In this document: positions 21,594-31,348 of the stretch, piece after piece
How the letters are laid out: every line of letters starts with the position of its first letter
Position numbering within the stretch: the first letter of the stretch is position 1
Assembly: GCA_032718475.1 (NCBI GenBank)
Contig: JAUCBJ010003589.1
Span: forward strand, 1-49,354
From: Nemertoderma westbladi
Taxonomy: Eukaryota; Xenacoelomorpha; Nemertodermatida; Nemertodermatidae
Reading direction: 5' to 3'
DNA: 49,354 nucleotides
Program-made: the position numbers and the translations under genes
Notes under the pieces: model-generated
The model's database searches: none
The model's input: only the letters and a program-made list of their open reading frames with translations
What the model was told of the DNA's origin: nothing

Positions 21594-23642
21594 ATGGAAC
21601 CAGCAAATAACACAGAGCTGGACATGGAGTGCTCAATGTGTCTCGGCATCCTATACAACCCTAGGGTTCTCACTTGCCAACACACATACTGTTTCCGATG
21701 CATTAAAGGGATTTCTAACATAACCACGAGTGGAACGGCAATAGAATGCCCCCAATGCAGAAAAGTAACAATAGTAGACTACATTGAGTCTTTATCAACA
21801 AATCATCTTATTGCTTCTATTGTAGAAAGAATTAGGTCAACGAAAACCTGTGAATCTTGTAACTCAAAGAAAGGCATAAAGCCATGCGAAGGTTGTCTTC
21901 TCGAGTTGTGTAAGGATTGTGAGTTGTTCCATGTTTGTGACGATGGTGGTCGTATTAGACCAGATGATGTTGGGTCTGAGGATACGTTATGCGGGGCTGT
22001 TGGTGGTGCTGATGCTAAAGGGGAAAAAGGGGGGAAAAATATGTGTTATAAACATCGATTAGCTAAGAGGCATTACTGCAAGGAATGTGATTCAGTTGTT
22101 TGCCGAAGATGTCATTTAGAAAACAAAGGTAACAAGAGTCATGACATAATGCCTTCTGTTAATGTTGCTGAAAGCTTTCGGAAAAAACTACAAGAAAGTC
22201 CTGGAAATGCATCTTTTCAATTACGCTCCCGTTTAGCCATGCTTGACGATGTTTCAGATGAGTTAGATGAAGTAACAGATGTTTGTATTGATGATATTGA
22301 ACGTCATATTTCTAAAATAACATCCAGGCTAAATACGGCAATGGTAAGTTTGAAACAGAGCGTAATTGTGAAAAATGAAGAGACAAAAAGAAATATTATG
22401 AAATCTCGAAGAAACTTAGAAAATATTTTAATACCCAAAGAATCTGAATATTATTGCAAATTAGATAACTCACAACTTATCAATGAACTAGATGGAGCTA
22501 AACGATTAATTGATCGATTTGAAAATATTTATGAGAAAATTGGTGAGGTTGAAATCATTGAGGTACCTGCAATGCGATTTGTAACGACAGAAGATTATGA
22601 AATATCAAATGGATTGGATAGAATTATTGGAAAGATAGAGATCGATGCGGTTGTACATGAACAAAATGAAGCAATTCCTAAAGTAAATGAGAAACTTGCA
22701 ACTGAACCGCTACAGAACGGTGTTGATATACCGCCGCTAAATAACATCTTCATTAACATTTACGAGAAAAGCATTCTTGAAAAACCAAAACTCATTGAAA
22801 CTTGTAGGATTGACTGCAAAAAAATGGGCGTTTCAACAGTTGGAACGATTGGTTGGGATGGTGTATATTGTATAACAGACACTAAGAAACAACAGCTGGT
22901 TTTCCGTCAACTGGATTACTCCACAACCGGCAATATATTATCGATTAATCGAGATCCCGTCAACTTACATCCACCACCCGAATGCATCAAGCCGGGGAAA
23001 CCAATAAAACACATTGATGGTTGGGTCGGAAAATGGATAGCCGCCACTGAAAACTGTATTTATGGTGTAAACAATGGCAAAGTGAAACATTTGTGTATTA
23101 GAAAACACAAAAGTATAGAAGTTGGGTCTATTGTGGGGGTAGGTGTTCACCAGAATGTAGGGTTTCTTGCCTGTAATAGTAACTACGTTGTTGTTGTTGG
23201 CATGGATAACGTTGAGGTTAAAGATGTGTGTCTTTTAAATCACCCCGGTGTATTAGCTAGTTGTTGGGGGTACCGTTACTATGGTTTTTTTGAAGTCGAT
23301 AAGGGAATGTTTACCGTATATTGTTACAACTTCCATGAAGAAGGCGGGTCAAATAAACAACACGTTTCCTTAGCTTGTGAGTATAACGCAATTGATTGTG
23401 GAAAATCAACTCCTATGACCGGATTGTGTCAGTTTGATAATGGCAGCTATTGGATAGTTCCTTTACAAGAAGATGGTAAAGATATTATTGCTGTTTATAA
23501 CGTTTGTGTTGGGTCTAATAAGGTTGAAAGATTAGGTACTATTAACGTAAAAGGCTTTGGAGGGGCTGTTTGTGCTTATGGGGTGAAGGGTTTCTTTGTT
23601 TCTGAAACTAATACCAATAATTTCATTCACATTAAATATTAA
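21594..23642 (+). CDS. TRIM-like RING/B-box protein, single exon, 682 aa
   Basis: The ATG at 21594 has an A at -3. A longer frame opens with GTG at 21555, but the RING starts 13 residues after this ATG. Residues 13-56 form a C3HC4 RING (C13, C16, C28, H30, C33, C36, C52, C55), the signature of E3 ubiquitin ligases. A B-box1-like zinc region lies at 86-115 (CESC...CEGC...CKDC...H..C) and a B-box2 at about 151-187 (CYKH...CKECDSVVCRRCH...H). A predicted coiled-coil stretch at about 190-330 follows. The C-terminal 310 residues show repeated short strand-like segments that may be a beta-propeller (NHL-like), but no SPRY or clear NHL motif is visible. Family knowledge suggests cytoplasmic ubiquitin ligase activity, often in innate immunity; substrate unknown. 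Intronless structure is common in expanded invertebrate TRIM families. Confidence 0.88.
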   Translation: MEPANNTELDMECSMCLGILYNPRVLTCQHTYCFRCIKGISNITTSGTAIECPQCRKVTIVDYIESLSTNHLIASIVERIRSTKTCESCNSKKGIKPCEGCLLELCKDCELFHVCDDGGRIRPDDVGSEDTLCGAVGGADAKGEKGGKNMCYKHRLAKRHYCKECDSVVCRRCHLENKGNKSHDIMPSVNVAESFRKKLQESPGNASFQLRSRLAMLDDVSDELDEVTDVCIDDIERHISKITSRLNTAMVSLKQSVIVKNEETKRNIMKSRRNLENILIPKESEYYCKLDNSQLINELDGAKRLIDRFENIYEKIGEVEIIEVPAMRFVTTEDYEISNGLDRIIGKIEIDAVVHEQNEAIPKVNEKLATEPLQNGVDIPPLNNIFINIYEKSILEKPKLIETCRIDCKKMGVSTVGTIGWDGVYCITDTKKQQLVFRQLDYSTTGNILSINRDPVNLHPPPECIKPGKPIKHIDGWVGKWIAATENCIYGVNNGKVKHLCIRKHKSIEVGSIVGVGVHQNVGFLACNSNYVVVVGMDNVEVKDVCLLNHPGVLASCWGYRYYGFFEVDKGMFTVYCYNFHEEGGSNKQHVSLACEYNAIDCGKSTPMTGLCQFDNGSYWIVPLQEDGKDIIAVYNVCVGSNKVERLGTINVKGFGGAVCAYGVKGFFVSETNTNNFIHIKY

Positions 23643-24939
23643 ATCATATGCTAATTGCTTAATGTATAATGTTATATCTTGTAGCTAAAGTTAGTTTAAG
23701 TAGGCCTATATACATATCAATTGAATTGTATTTTACATTTTAGTGAATAGAGATTTGAATCAAACATTTTTTGATATTTGTTTTTTTGTAATAAGCAACA
23801 AGTTCGAAAATTTTGTCAGACATTATAAATCGATATTTTGGCCAACCAAAAACAAAGGTTATTATTGGTATCTTAGGTGAATGAGTTGAGTGGTTTCGGC
23901 CAAGTACAATAGGATTGAGCACAATGACAGCAGACGATGGTATTGACGGATGGGAGGCCATGAGGAGGTAAATTGCAGACATACAAGGTATCATATAGTA
24001 TTTACAGGTCTATCTTTTACCTGAGCTGCTAGATGAATGGGGTAGAGCGCATTAATTATATATTATTAAAATCAGATTTAACTTAATAATGATAGAGACA
24101 AAGGGGGGGAGGGGGGGGGGGTTGAGGCAAATCCCATCTTGGCTAATTATTGATATCTCGTCCCGGGGATTAACAATATTATCATCTATAAGAAAGATAC
24201 TTATTTTAAGTTATTTTTGAGATGTTTGCGTCGATTTTCCCCTGGAAAGAATACAATTTTAATTTCGTCAACAGCGCCCCCTTCCTATTATTAGTATTAA
24301 TTAATATTATTTGATTACCAATATTTTATAACTCCAGATATTATATAACTCTAGGACTTATAGAACATAGTACCGGTATTTATTTGATAAAAACTAAAAA
24401 TAAATAATTAATAAATAGTTCTAGAAATCCTTGTTAACTTTAACTACATTTTAATGATACTGTGGACATTATCTTAATAATGACATTAAAGTTTAATAAA
24501 GTATCTTAAAATTATATTATATTAGATTATATCATTTATAACCAAATTATGTTATTCGACACTCCGGTGACAACAACGTGGCGGTACAGGTAATTTGGAA
24601 ATTTTGGATGGAAATGTCATGGTGTGGGGACTCTGTGCTTTAGTGCAGGTGAAAATTAACCGCTGTGCGTCGATTGCGAAAACAGTGGCCGTATTTTTTT
24701 CGTAATTACGTCGAAACATGAGCGAAGCATACGGATGGACTAACAAAATTTGCCTGTATTTAATTATGTTAGGACTATTATACAGCACATCAGAAACAAG
24801 ACAGGCGGGTTTACGAAATAGTTTACATGTATTATTCCTAACAAAGTGTTGAGTTTGAATTACTTATTTAATGAAACATTTGGGATTACAAATTAAATTC
24901 AATTAACAATATGTTACTTGATATTTTTAGTTCACATTA
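23643..24939. other. Intergenic, no gene seen
   Basis: AT-rich sequence with a G-rich low-complexity tract at about 24101-24122. Short ORFs (for example minus 24552-24788 and 23740-23994) show no recognisable domain and no convincing splice context. The 3' end of the minus-strand gene beginning at 27720 probably extends a little below 24940; an AATAAG-like signal is at about 24864-24869 on the minus strand. Confidence 0.45.
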
Positions 24940-25535
24940 TCACACCAGATTCTGAGTTATTAACGGCAGATGTTTCGCAACCCTAACAACTTTGTCTCCT
25001 TTTGACGTAAGTCGAGACTTTTTCCCCGGTTTCTCATTAGCAATTTCTTTCAGAATATCTTTTGAATGATCGCCAGTGTCGGCGTTATTAGAGTCATTAT
25101 TCCGAACTAAGTTTTCTTGTTTCAGAACATCTTTATAAATTAAATCAATCTTTGATACTCGAAGTGTTTCTTTATAATTGTTATGACGACCAGAGGATTT
25201 AGATAAGACTTTTCTCACACTGCCAAGGTAACGGGCAGACTGACTTTGAAGGACTACATCCTTATAATACTGGTCTATTTGTTGACGGGTACTAAGAGAG
25301 TCTTTGTAAACATCCCGTTGTAACAAAGTTTTAGATTCTGTTGAACCGGGCCTATTGTAAACAACACCGACTAGGTTATTGTGTAACGGCTGGCCGTGGA
25401 CTTGGCAGAACGCCGGAGCCGATTGTGGAACACGGACGTAGGTTTCACGAGGGTCCGACTCACAAGCCTCATCCTTAACCCGAACCTTATTGAGCAGTTC
25501 TACAGCAAACTCAGGTAGCGGGTAGTCTCTGTCTT
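24940..25535 (-). CDS. Exon 2 (terminal) of the two-exon unknown gene
   Basis: The exon begins after the AG at 25537-25536, continues in the frame set by exon 1 (E-D-R-D-Y-P-L-P-E-F at the start), and ends at TGA 24942-24940. An internal Met-initiated frame at 25326 is only the downstream part of this exon, not a separate gene. Confidence 0.7.
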
Positions 25536-27720
25536 CTATAATATAAGAAGTTATATAATATTTAATTGACGCAAATCCAATGTCAGCGAATTAATATCTT
25601 GTCTCGACAAATTACCAATGTTACAGTATTATAATCAAAACAATAAACGAAAGTCAATAGAACAGGTTACAGTTTAATTTTTGATCGAAATCTGCTGCAG
25701 TTTGCATAGATTTTCTCCTGAAGAGGGATAAATGTTTGGAAGCGCCTATAGGGAATAATGGAGAAATGGAAAATATATGAAAATAAAAAAACGCGGAAAA
25801 TTCAAATAAACAAATAGTAGTTTCTTCAAAATACATAAAATTTATATTTTAGAGAAAATATATGCTGTTGTTACGGAATATATGCTGTTGTTACGGAATA
25901 TATGCTGTTGTTACGGAATATATGCTGTTGTTACGGAATATATGCTGTTGTTACGAAATATATGCTGTTGTTACGGAATATATGCTGTTGTTACGGAATA
26001 TATGCTGTTGTTACGGAATATATGCTGTTGTTACGGAATATATGCTGTTGTTACGGAATATATGCTGTTGTTACGGAATATATGCTGTTGTTACGGAATA
26101 TATGCTGTTGTTACGGAATATATGCTGTTGTTACGGAATATATGCTGTTGTTACGGAATATATGCTGTTGTTACGGAATATATGCTGTTGTTACGGAATA
26201 TATGCTGTTGTTACGGAATATATGCTGTTGTTACGGAATATATGCTGTTGTTACGGAATATATGCTGTTGTTACGGAATATATGCTGTTGTTACGGAATA
26301 TATGCTGTTGTTACGGAATATATGCTGTTGTTACGGAATTTTAGTACTGTATGTTATATGTATATGCCCACATTAATATTTCGGAATATAATCTTAAGAT
26401 CATTAGAATATAAATAGATTCTAGAACATAATATTTAAGCAATTTTGGAAATTAATCCGTATTTGTCCCCCATGTTGCAAAATTAAGAAACATTGACTAT
26501 AATGTCTATAACCATAATTGTATTTTTTTGTAGTTGCGGCATTGAAGTGTGAGCAGTTGGCTTGTAACCTAGGTAATAAGAAAATAATATGTAATGATTA
26601 TATAATTTATATTAAATAATTTAATTAAACATGGGTGCTATTATTATTATTATGTTTATTATCGTACATATTATGATATAGTACAGTCAATCATCATTTA
26701 AATTTAAATAAATCATAATTAAAAAAACGACTTCCAGGACAAATTATTACCTTACATGGTTGATAAGTCCATGGGATAATTTTACAACCAATCATGTATT
26801 TTCTTATTACCATGGCAACCGATAACATTATTTTGTATATTGAATTTCCGTCACAAACATATATTCAACAAGTGAAGTCATTATTCTGTTGTTACCATAG
26901 CAACTGGCATATATATTATTTAAGTAGTTCGTATTTGGCAATTTATTGACATCAGGAAGTTAACCATATCAAATGTTATTGAAAAAAATTGTGGGTCATC
27001 CGGGCGTTTTTAGTACCAACAACCATAGCAACATGAGTTATATTCTGGAACACATTATAAAACTAATAAAACATTGCAGTAGTAAACAAATATACTCGCT
27101 AAATGTTAATAACAATCCTAAAATATAATTAAAGGAACTCGAAATAGCTTAGATTATAACAACTAATAACGTAGTTGCTTCAAAATTCATAAAAATTTGT
27201 ATTTTTAGAAAAATAAACGTTGACATCGATCCACCTGTGTAGTTATAGTGAACTAACCTAAATGCCTCAGTCGCAATAAACTAGACCTTGTTTGTCTCCC
27301 TTGAGCAATTTCGTTGCTAAGGACTACGTCAGGTGTCTCTGTAAGGGTGAGGTACTTGAGACCCCGCCTGGGATCGGGATCCTGGGCGGGACCCGCTTTC
27401 AGCTTACGGATCATCGTGTAACTGGTTGACGGTCGTCTGGGCAACGGTGGATGCCAACCAATCGCCTGTCTGCGTTTAAATGGAGACATAACTTTAGTCT
27501 CGAATAGATTGTTTCTACCCGAGTGAGTTGGTTTGAAAGCGACATTAATCGTCCATTCTGGCAAGGTTGTTTGCCGTAACCATCGCAACCGGTGGGACTC
27601 CAATTCCGCATTAACAGCTGTCATAAACTCTCCGTCACTTTCTTTATCGTAGTTGAACAGTGATAGGCTGTTACCACGGCAACCAACATTGCCACCATGC
27701 AACCGTTTTTCTCCCGGCAT
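24940..27720 (-). CDS. Two-exon gene, 352-aa protein of unknown function
   Basis: Exon 1 is 27720-27258 and exon 2 is 25535-24940. The exon 1 ATG has a G at -3. Its coding ends at a strong donor (TTTAG|GTTAGT), and the open frame hits TAG inside that donor. The acceptor is TTATAG|AAGACAG at 25536. Joining leaves phase 1 (463 + 596 nt = 353 codons including TGA), and the frame stays open through exon 2, which supports the model. The protein is basic and proline/arginine-rich in exon 1 (RRQAIGWHPPLPRRPSTSY) and Lys/Asp/Ser-rich at the C-terminus. No signal peptide, membrane segment or known domain is visible. I do not recognise it. The 1,722-bp intron contains a 20-bp minisatellite. Additional small exons within the intron cannot be excluded. 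Confidence 0.72.
25861..26340. repeat. 20-bp minisatellite, 24 copies
   Basis: The unit TATGCTGTTGTTACGGAATA is repeated 24 times in exactly 480 bp with only one interior variant (GAAATA at about 25955) plus a change at the final base. Because 20 is not a multiple of 3 and the unit has no stop in any plus frame, all three plus frames are open; they are not genes. It lies inside the intron of the 24940-27720 gene. Confidence 0.97.
27258..27720 (-). CDS. Exon 1 of the two-exon unknown gene
   Basis: The 463-nt coding exon starts at ATG 27720-27718 and ends before the GT at 27257-27256. It encodes residues 1-154 plus one base of the next codon. It is the GC-richest stretch nearby, as expected of coding sequence in AT-rich surroundings. 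Confidence 0.72.
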
Positions 27721-28058
27721 TTCGTACCAAAATAAGACAAATTTAATAACTCGAATATTTTATACTAATTTACCGTAACTAAGAAGCTGAGCAAGTCAAT
27801 AATATAGTAAAATGTATAATGTCTCTCGATTACAATATATATCCTACAATTACTTAGTACGATATTCCTTCAACTTAATTTCCAGAAATTACAATTGTTC
27901 CCATAGTAACCAAAACAACTTTTATGGGTAGGCCCTAATATTGCGGTACACTTGCATGGCGAAATAATTTATGAGTGAAAGTTAAAAACGAAAAAAATAT
28001 TAACCACAAAAGTAAATATAATTGAGTTTTTAATCACAATTTATAAGGAAGGGAACAG

Positions 28059-28100
28059 CCATGACCTACTACTATGTATATTTATTATAGTAGGTCATGG
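28059..28100. repeat. Perfect 13-bp inverted repeat
   Basis: CCATGACCTACTA (28059-28071) and TAGTAGGTCATGG (28088-28100) are exact reverse complements around a 16-base AT-rich loop. GGAACAG/GAACAG flanks hint at a target-site duplication of a tiny foldback element. Confidence 0.8.
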
Positions 28101-29587
28101 AACAGCAGTTGATAAAGGTGATATAATTGTTCTATTAGAAAAAAACTTGAACTTTCTTTTAAAGTTTATAATTTAGAATTAAAAGTGATATACAACAGAG
28201 GGTAATATTGTAAGAAATACAATTAGCCGAACGAACGAAATGTAGAAATAAAAATTTTATACTACTGTGGTGGGTAAAGTAGCGCTTTACAGTTTTATGA
28301 TTTGAGTATTTTTTAACACGAACGCACGCAGCGAGTGTGTGTAAATAAATAACGAACTGTGCAGCACTAAGAAACTATATTTTACGATAAAAACCGCAGC
28401 TAAATATGTTTGTGTTAAAATAAGTATAAAGTTTTCTATATCCCGCTATGTAGGCGTGAAGTTTCAGGGTAAAGTTTGTGCTTTTTATCCCGGCGGTAGA
28501 AAAAATGGATTAAATACCTCTTCTTTATATTTCCGAGAAAAAAGGTACCATGATACAGCTGAGATACCAGATAGCAACGGAGTGCATGACAGACAAGCAA
28601 AAAAAGCAAACAGTCGGCCGAAGCCAGAGGCGACCCAAAGGCTCCTCTTTCGATAGCTGCTACCCGAGGGTAGGGGTGGTCGCTACTCCTATCCCAAGAT
28701 TTGACAGCAAGGCATGACAGACAGCTGATCGCAACTGTAATTAGTTGACTGATGTCATAATCGTGAATAATACTGATATAATAATAGTTTAAATATAAAA
28801 TTATTTAAAACAATTTAAGACATAAGGGAAAGAAGCACTTTACAATGACATTGTTTTCAAACCAAAACAATCTATGAAACTTTATTTCATATGCGAATAT
28901 AAGAAAGAGATCTCATAGATAGAGATCTCATTACCCAATTTGGGCCACTTTTCTGGTACAATAAGTAGCTGCATATTCACCTAACAGGATAGTAAAGTAC
29001 AACAAACTTTATAATATCAAATACGTTGATCCACGTTACTAAAGTTAAACAATTTGTTCAATTATATTTCGACCTTATTAGATTGTTTATAATGAGTGTT
29101 GGCAACAACTGGCAAGACACACGATTGATGTATTTATAATAAAACGCTCAATTGATTGCGCGAGGCCCGAATACCAAGTTGTATAACTAAGTGTTGGATG
29201 TATTTATTCATTAACGTTTCGTTATTTGGCTGGCTTAAACGACGGTGTTAGACACCCTAAGTAATTCTCTAATCATTTAATTGATATCTCCTGCGTAATA
29301 TTGTCATTATATTATTGTTATGAAGGAAAGAATATTATCTTGCCAGATCAAGTTTGGTTACGTGGAACAAAATCCCAAGGTCACCCTTAAAACCTAAAAT
29401 AAATATAGAACAACCAAGTAAAAGTGATTATCAAGCATATATTTCACATTATTTTACAAACATCGTGAAAAAAATCAGAATTTTTTTACAATTACTAGCG
29501 GTTAATTTATACGGATTACGATATTGTTTAATCTTCCATAAAAATAAGTTCCTTATCGTTTTTGTTGGCTGTTATCAAATTCGGCAA

Positions 29588-29670
29588 TGACGTCCAGGTG
29601 GGATCGAACTAGTGACCTTCAGGTTGGAAGTCGGGCAACCTTAACAATTCCCAAATAGCAGCTCACTCTT
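29588..29670 (-). mobile_element. tRNA-derived SINE remnant
   Basis: On the minus strand GTTGCCCGACTTCCAACC is followed by GGTCACTAGTTCGATCCCACC, whose AGTTCGATCCC matches a Pol III B box at the expected place in a T-arm. The A-box half is poor and no acceptor stem closes, so it is a tRNA-derived repeat rather than a functional tRNA gene. Confidence 0.55.
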
Positions 29671-30313
29671 TGATAAATGGTAGACTTGTAAATACCTCCA
29701 GAAACTGCCCTGTTAACATGTACTATCCTCAAAACTGGAGAATCGATAGATTTCTGTAACAATCGCTAATGAATTCCGCAGATTTTCTAAAACTCGCCAG
29801 GATTTGATGCGTCTGTTAGACTATATAAACCCATCGGTGGTGGCAAATTGCGAATTATAAAACTTCTGTGTTTCAATAATCTGAAATACAAAATTTAATA
29901 AGATTAATTGATTAAAAAGTAAACGCTGCTTAGGAAATTATTATAAAATAAGAATATTCTTCTTATAAAATAAAGTAGATTTTACTTATCTGCCAGCGCC
30001 GTAAATACGTGAAGCAAGTCCTAAACTGGACAATAAATATTACAATATATTTGATCTGGTAAAATTATCCTGTTTCAAGATATATTGTGAACCCCTAGGG
30101 ATGAATAAACCAGAATGTAAAAAATCCACGAGACAATGAAATATTTATCTAGCCTTCAGGAAGAAACATCAATGATGTGATTTATAAGTTTTTATTCCAA
30201 AATTGTAACATTACTCAGCGCCGTTAGAATTAACAGCGAGTTGTTATTTAGCACTTTACAACTTTAGAGGACATACAGTCTGTAGTACATTTAGTATTGT
30301 ATTTGGTGTATCC

Positions 30314-30348
30314 GTTAAGTAATGTCCCCTTAGTGGACATTACTTAAC
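30314..30348. repeat. Perfect 14-bp hairpin
   Basis: GTTAAGTAATGTCC (30314-30327) and GGACATTACTTAAC (30335-30348) are exact reverse complements with a 7-base loop. It is isolated, with no gene end nearby. Confidence 0.85.
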
Positions 30349-30637
30349 GCCGTCATTGGAACCACGTAAACAGTGGGTGGAAATTTGCCTGACAGCCAAA
30401 TTAATAATTAACCAGCCCCTTATTAATCAACCCTATTAATAACCAGTAGGGCCTAGCTATATTATTATAACATGGCTCCAAACGCCACCATAAATATAAG
30501 CTAACTTATTTATAACATAATTTATGTCATTTTTACATTTATTTATACAGCAACTAATATAATTTGTACAGTTTCTATCACTTATAATATATATGTACAT
30601 CCATTTCGTATAAAACTACATACATACTTGTTGCAAA

Positions 30638-30744
30638 GTACTTTACAGTGTTCTGATCCTCGTGGCTTTATTTTCACTCACTCACTAACGTTCGTTCGTG
30701 TAACAAAGCCTTTCGGATCATCACACTGTAAAGTGCTACTTTAC
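30638..30744. mobile_element. Small foldback element
   Basis: GTACTTTACAGTG...GATCC on the left pairs with GGATC...CACTGTAAAGTGCTAC on the right, an imperfect inverted repeat of about 25 bp round a 50-bp core of ACTCACTCACTAACG-type sequence. It has no coding capacity and fits a MITE-like or foldback element. Confidence 0.6.
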
Positions 30745-30766
30745 ACACAAGTTGAGGAGAATGGTT

Positions 30767-31006
30767 GGGTGCAATCTTCGCCCGCCTCCAACCTTCGCCC
30801 GCGTTAACCTTCGCCCAGGGGAAACCTTATAAGATTTGTGTTAGTAACCATTTTAGTAACAAATTGAGGGAAAGCAGCAGGCTACAGAGACGGCTTTTTC
30901 TAACCAAAACAAAAAAAGATGGTGTTACTAATTGAGGGTGTTACTAAAATCGGGCGAAGATTGCCTGCGGGCGAAGATTGTACGCGGGCGAAGTTTGCTG
31001 CGTACC
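30767..31006. mobile_element. 240-bp element with triple CTTCGCCC inverted ends and 13-bp flanking repeat
   Basis: The left end carries three CTTCGCCC motifs (about 30776-30830) and the right end three GGGCGAAG motifs (about 30953-30993). The core has GTTACTAA-type inverted segments. The element is flanked by GAGGAGAATGGTT at 30754-30766 and 31007-31019, a perfect 13-bp direct repeat that looks like a target-site duplication. No ORF is present. Confidence 0.7.
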
Positions 31007-31192
31007 GAGGAGAATGGTTATAGGGACACTAATTATTGTACCTCTACACAGGAGCTCTCATCTGGACTTATACCACTCACATGTTATTAATTATAAGTTT
31101 AAAATGACATTGTATCAACAACGAAGCCCCCGTAACTAGATACACCTACAACCAACAGTATCAATGTAGCAACATACGTTAAAACTTTCAGT

Positions 31193-31348
31193 TTATGTGT
31201 CTGTAACGTGTTGTTTGACATCTTGATTACTCTTCCAGAGTTTAACCGTTGCTTCGCTGGCTGTTAACATACAGGGTAGAGTTGGATGGTAGGCTATAGA
31301 ATGTACCGCGCGTTTACCAGTAGAGGGCAGTGTGTGTTTAACGTCAGT
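31193..31348 (-). CDS. WDR83: WDR83 exon 7 (terminal)
   Basis: Acceptor TTTCAG|ACTGACG, stop TAA at 31195-31193. It encodes KRAVHSIAYHPTLPCMLTA and the final strand TVKLW that closes the propeller. Confidence 0.92.
   Translation of the reverse strand, partial: TDVKHTLPSTGKRAVHSIAYHPTLPCMLTASEATVKLWKSNQDVKQHVTDT

Larger units (their letters stand above)
27721..31192. other. Intergenic region between unknown gene and WDR83
   Basis: No protein gene is supported. The two genes are on the same (minus) strand, so this region should hold the promoter of the two-exon gene near 27721 and the 3' flank of WDR83 near 31192. It contains a short perfect hairpin, a tRNA-like SINE remnant, and two inverted-repeat elements, annotated separately. 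A GTAAAGTAGCGCTTTACAG segment at about 28274 resembles half of the foldback at 30638-30744. Confidence 0.5.

Noticed and set aside
25862-26417. Three overlapping 160-171-codon plus-strand ORFs
   Set aside because: They are the three frames of a stop-free 20-bp tandem repeat; no non-repeat coding sequence is included.
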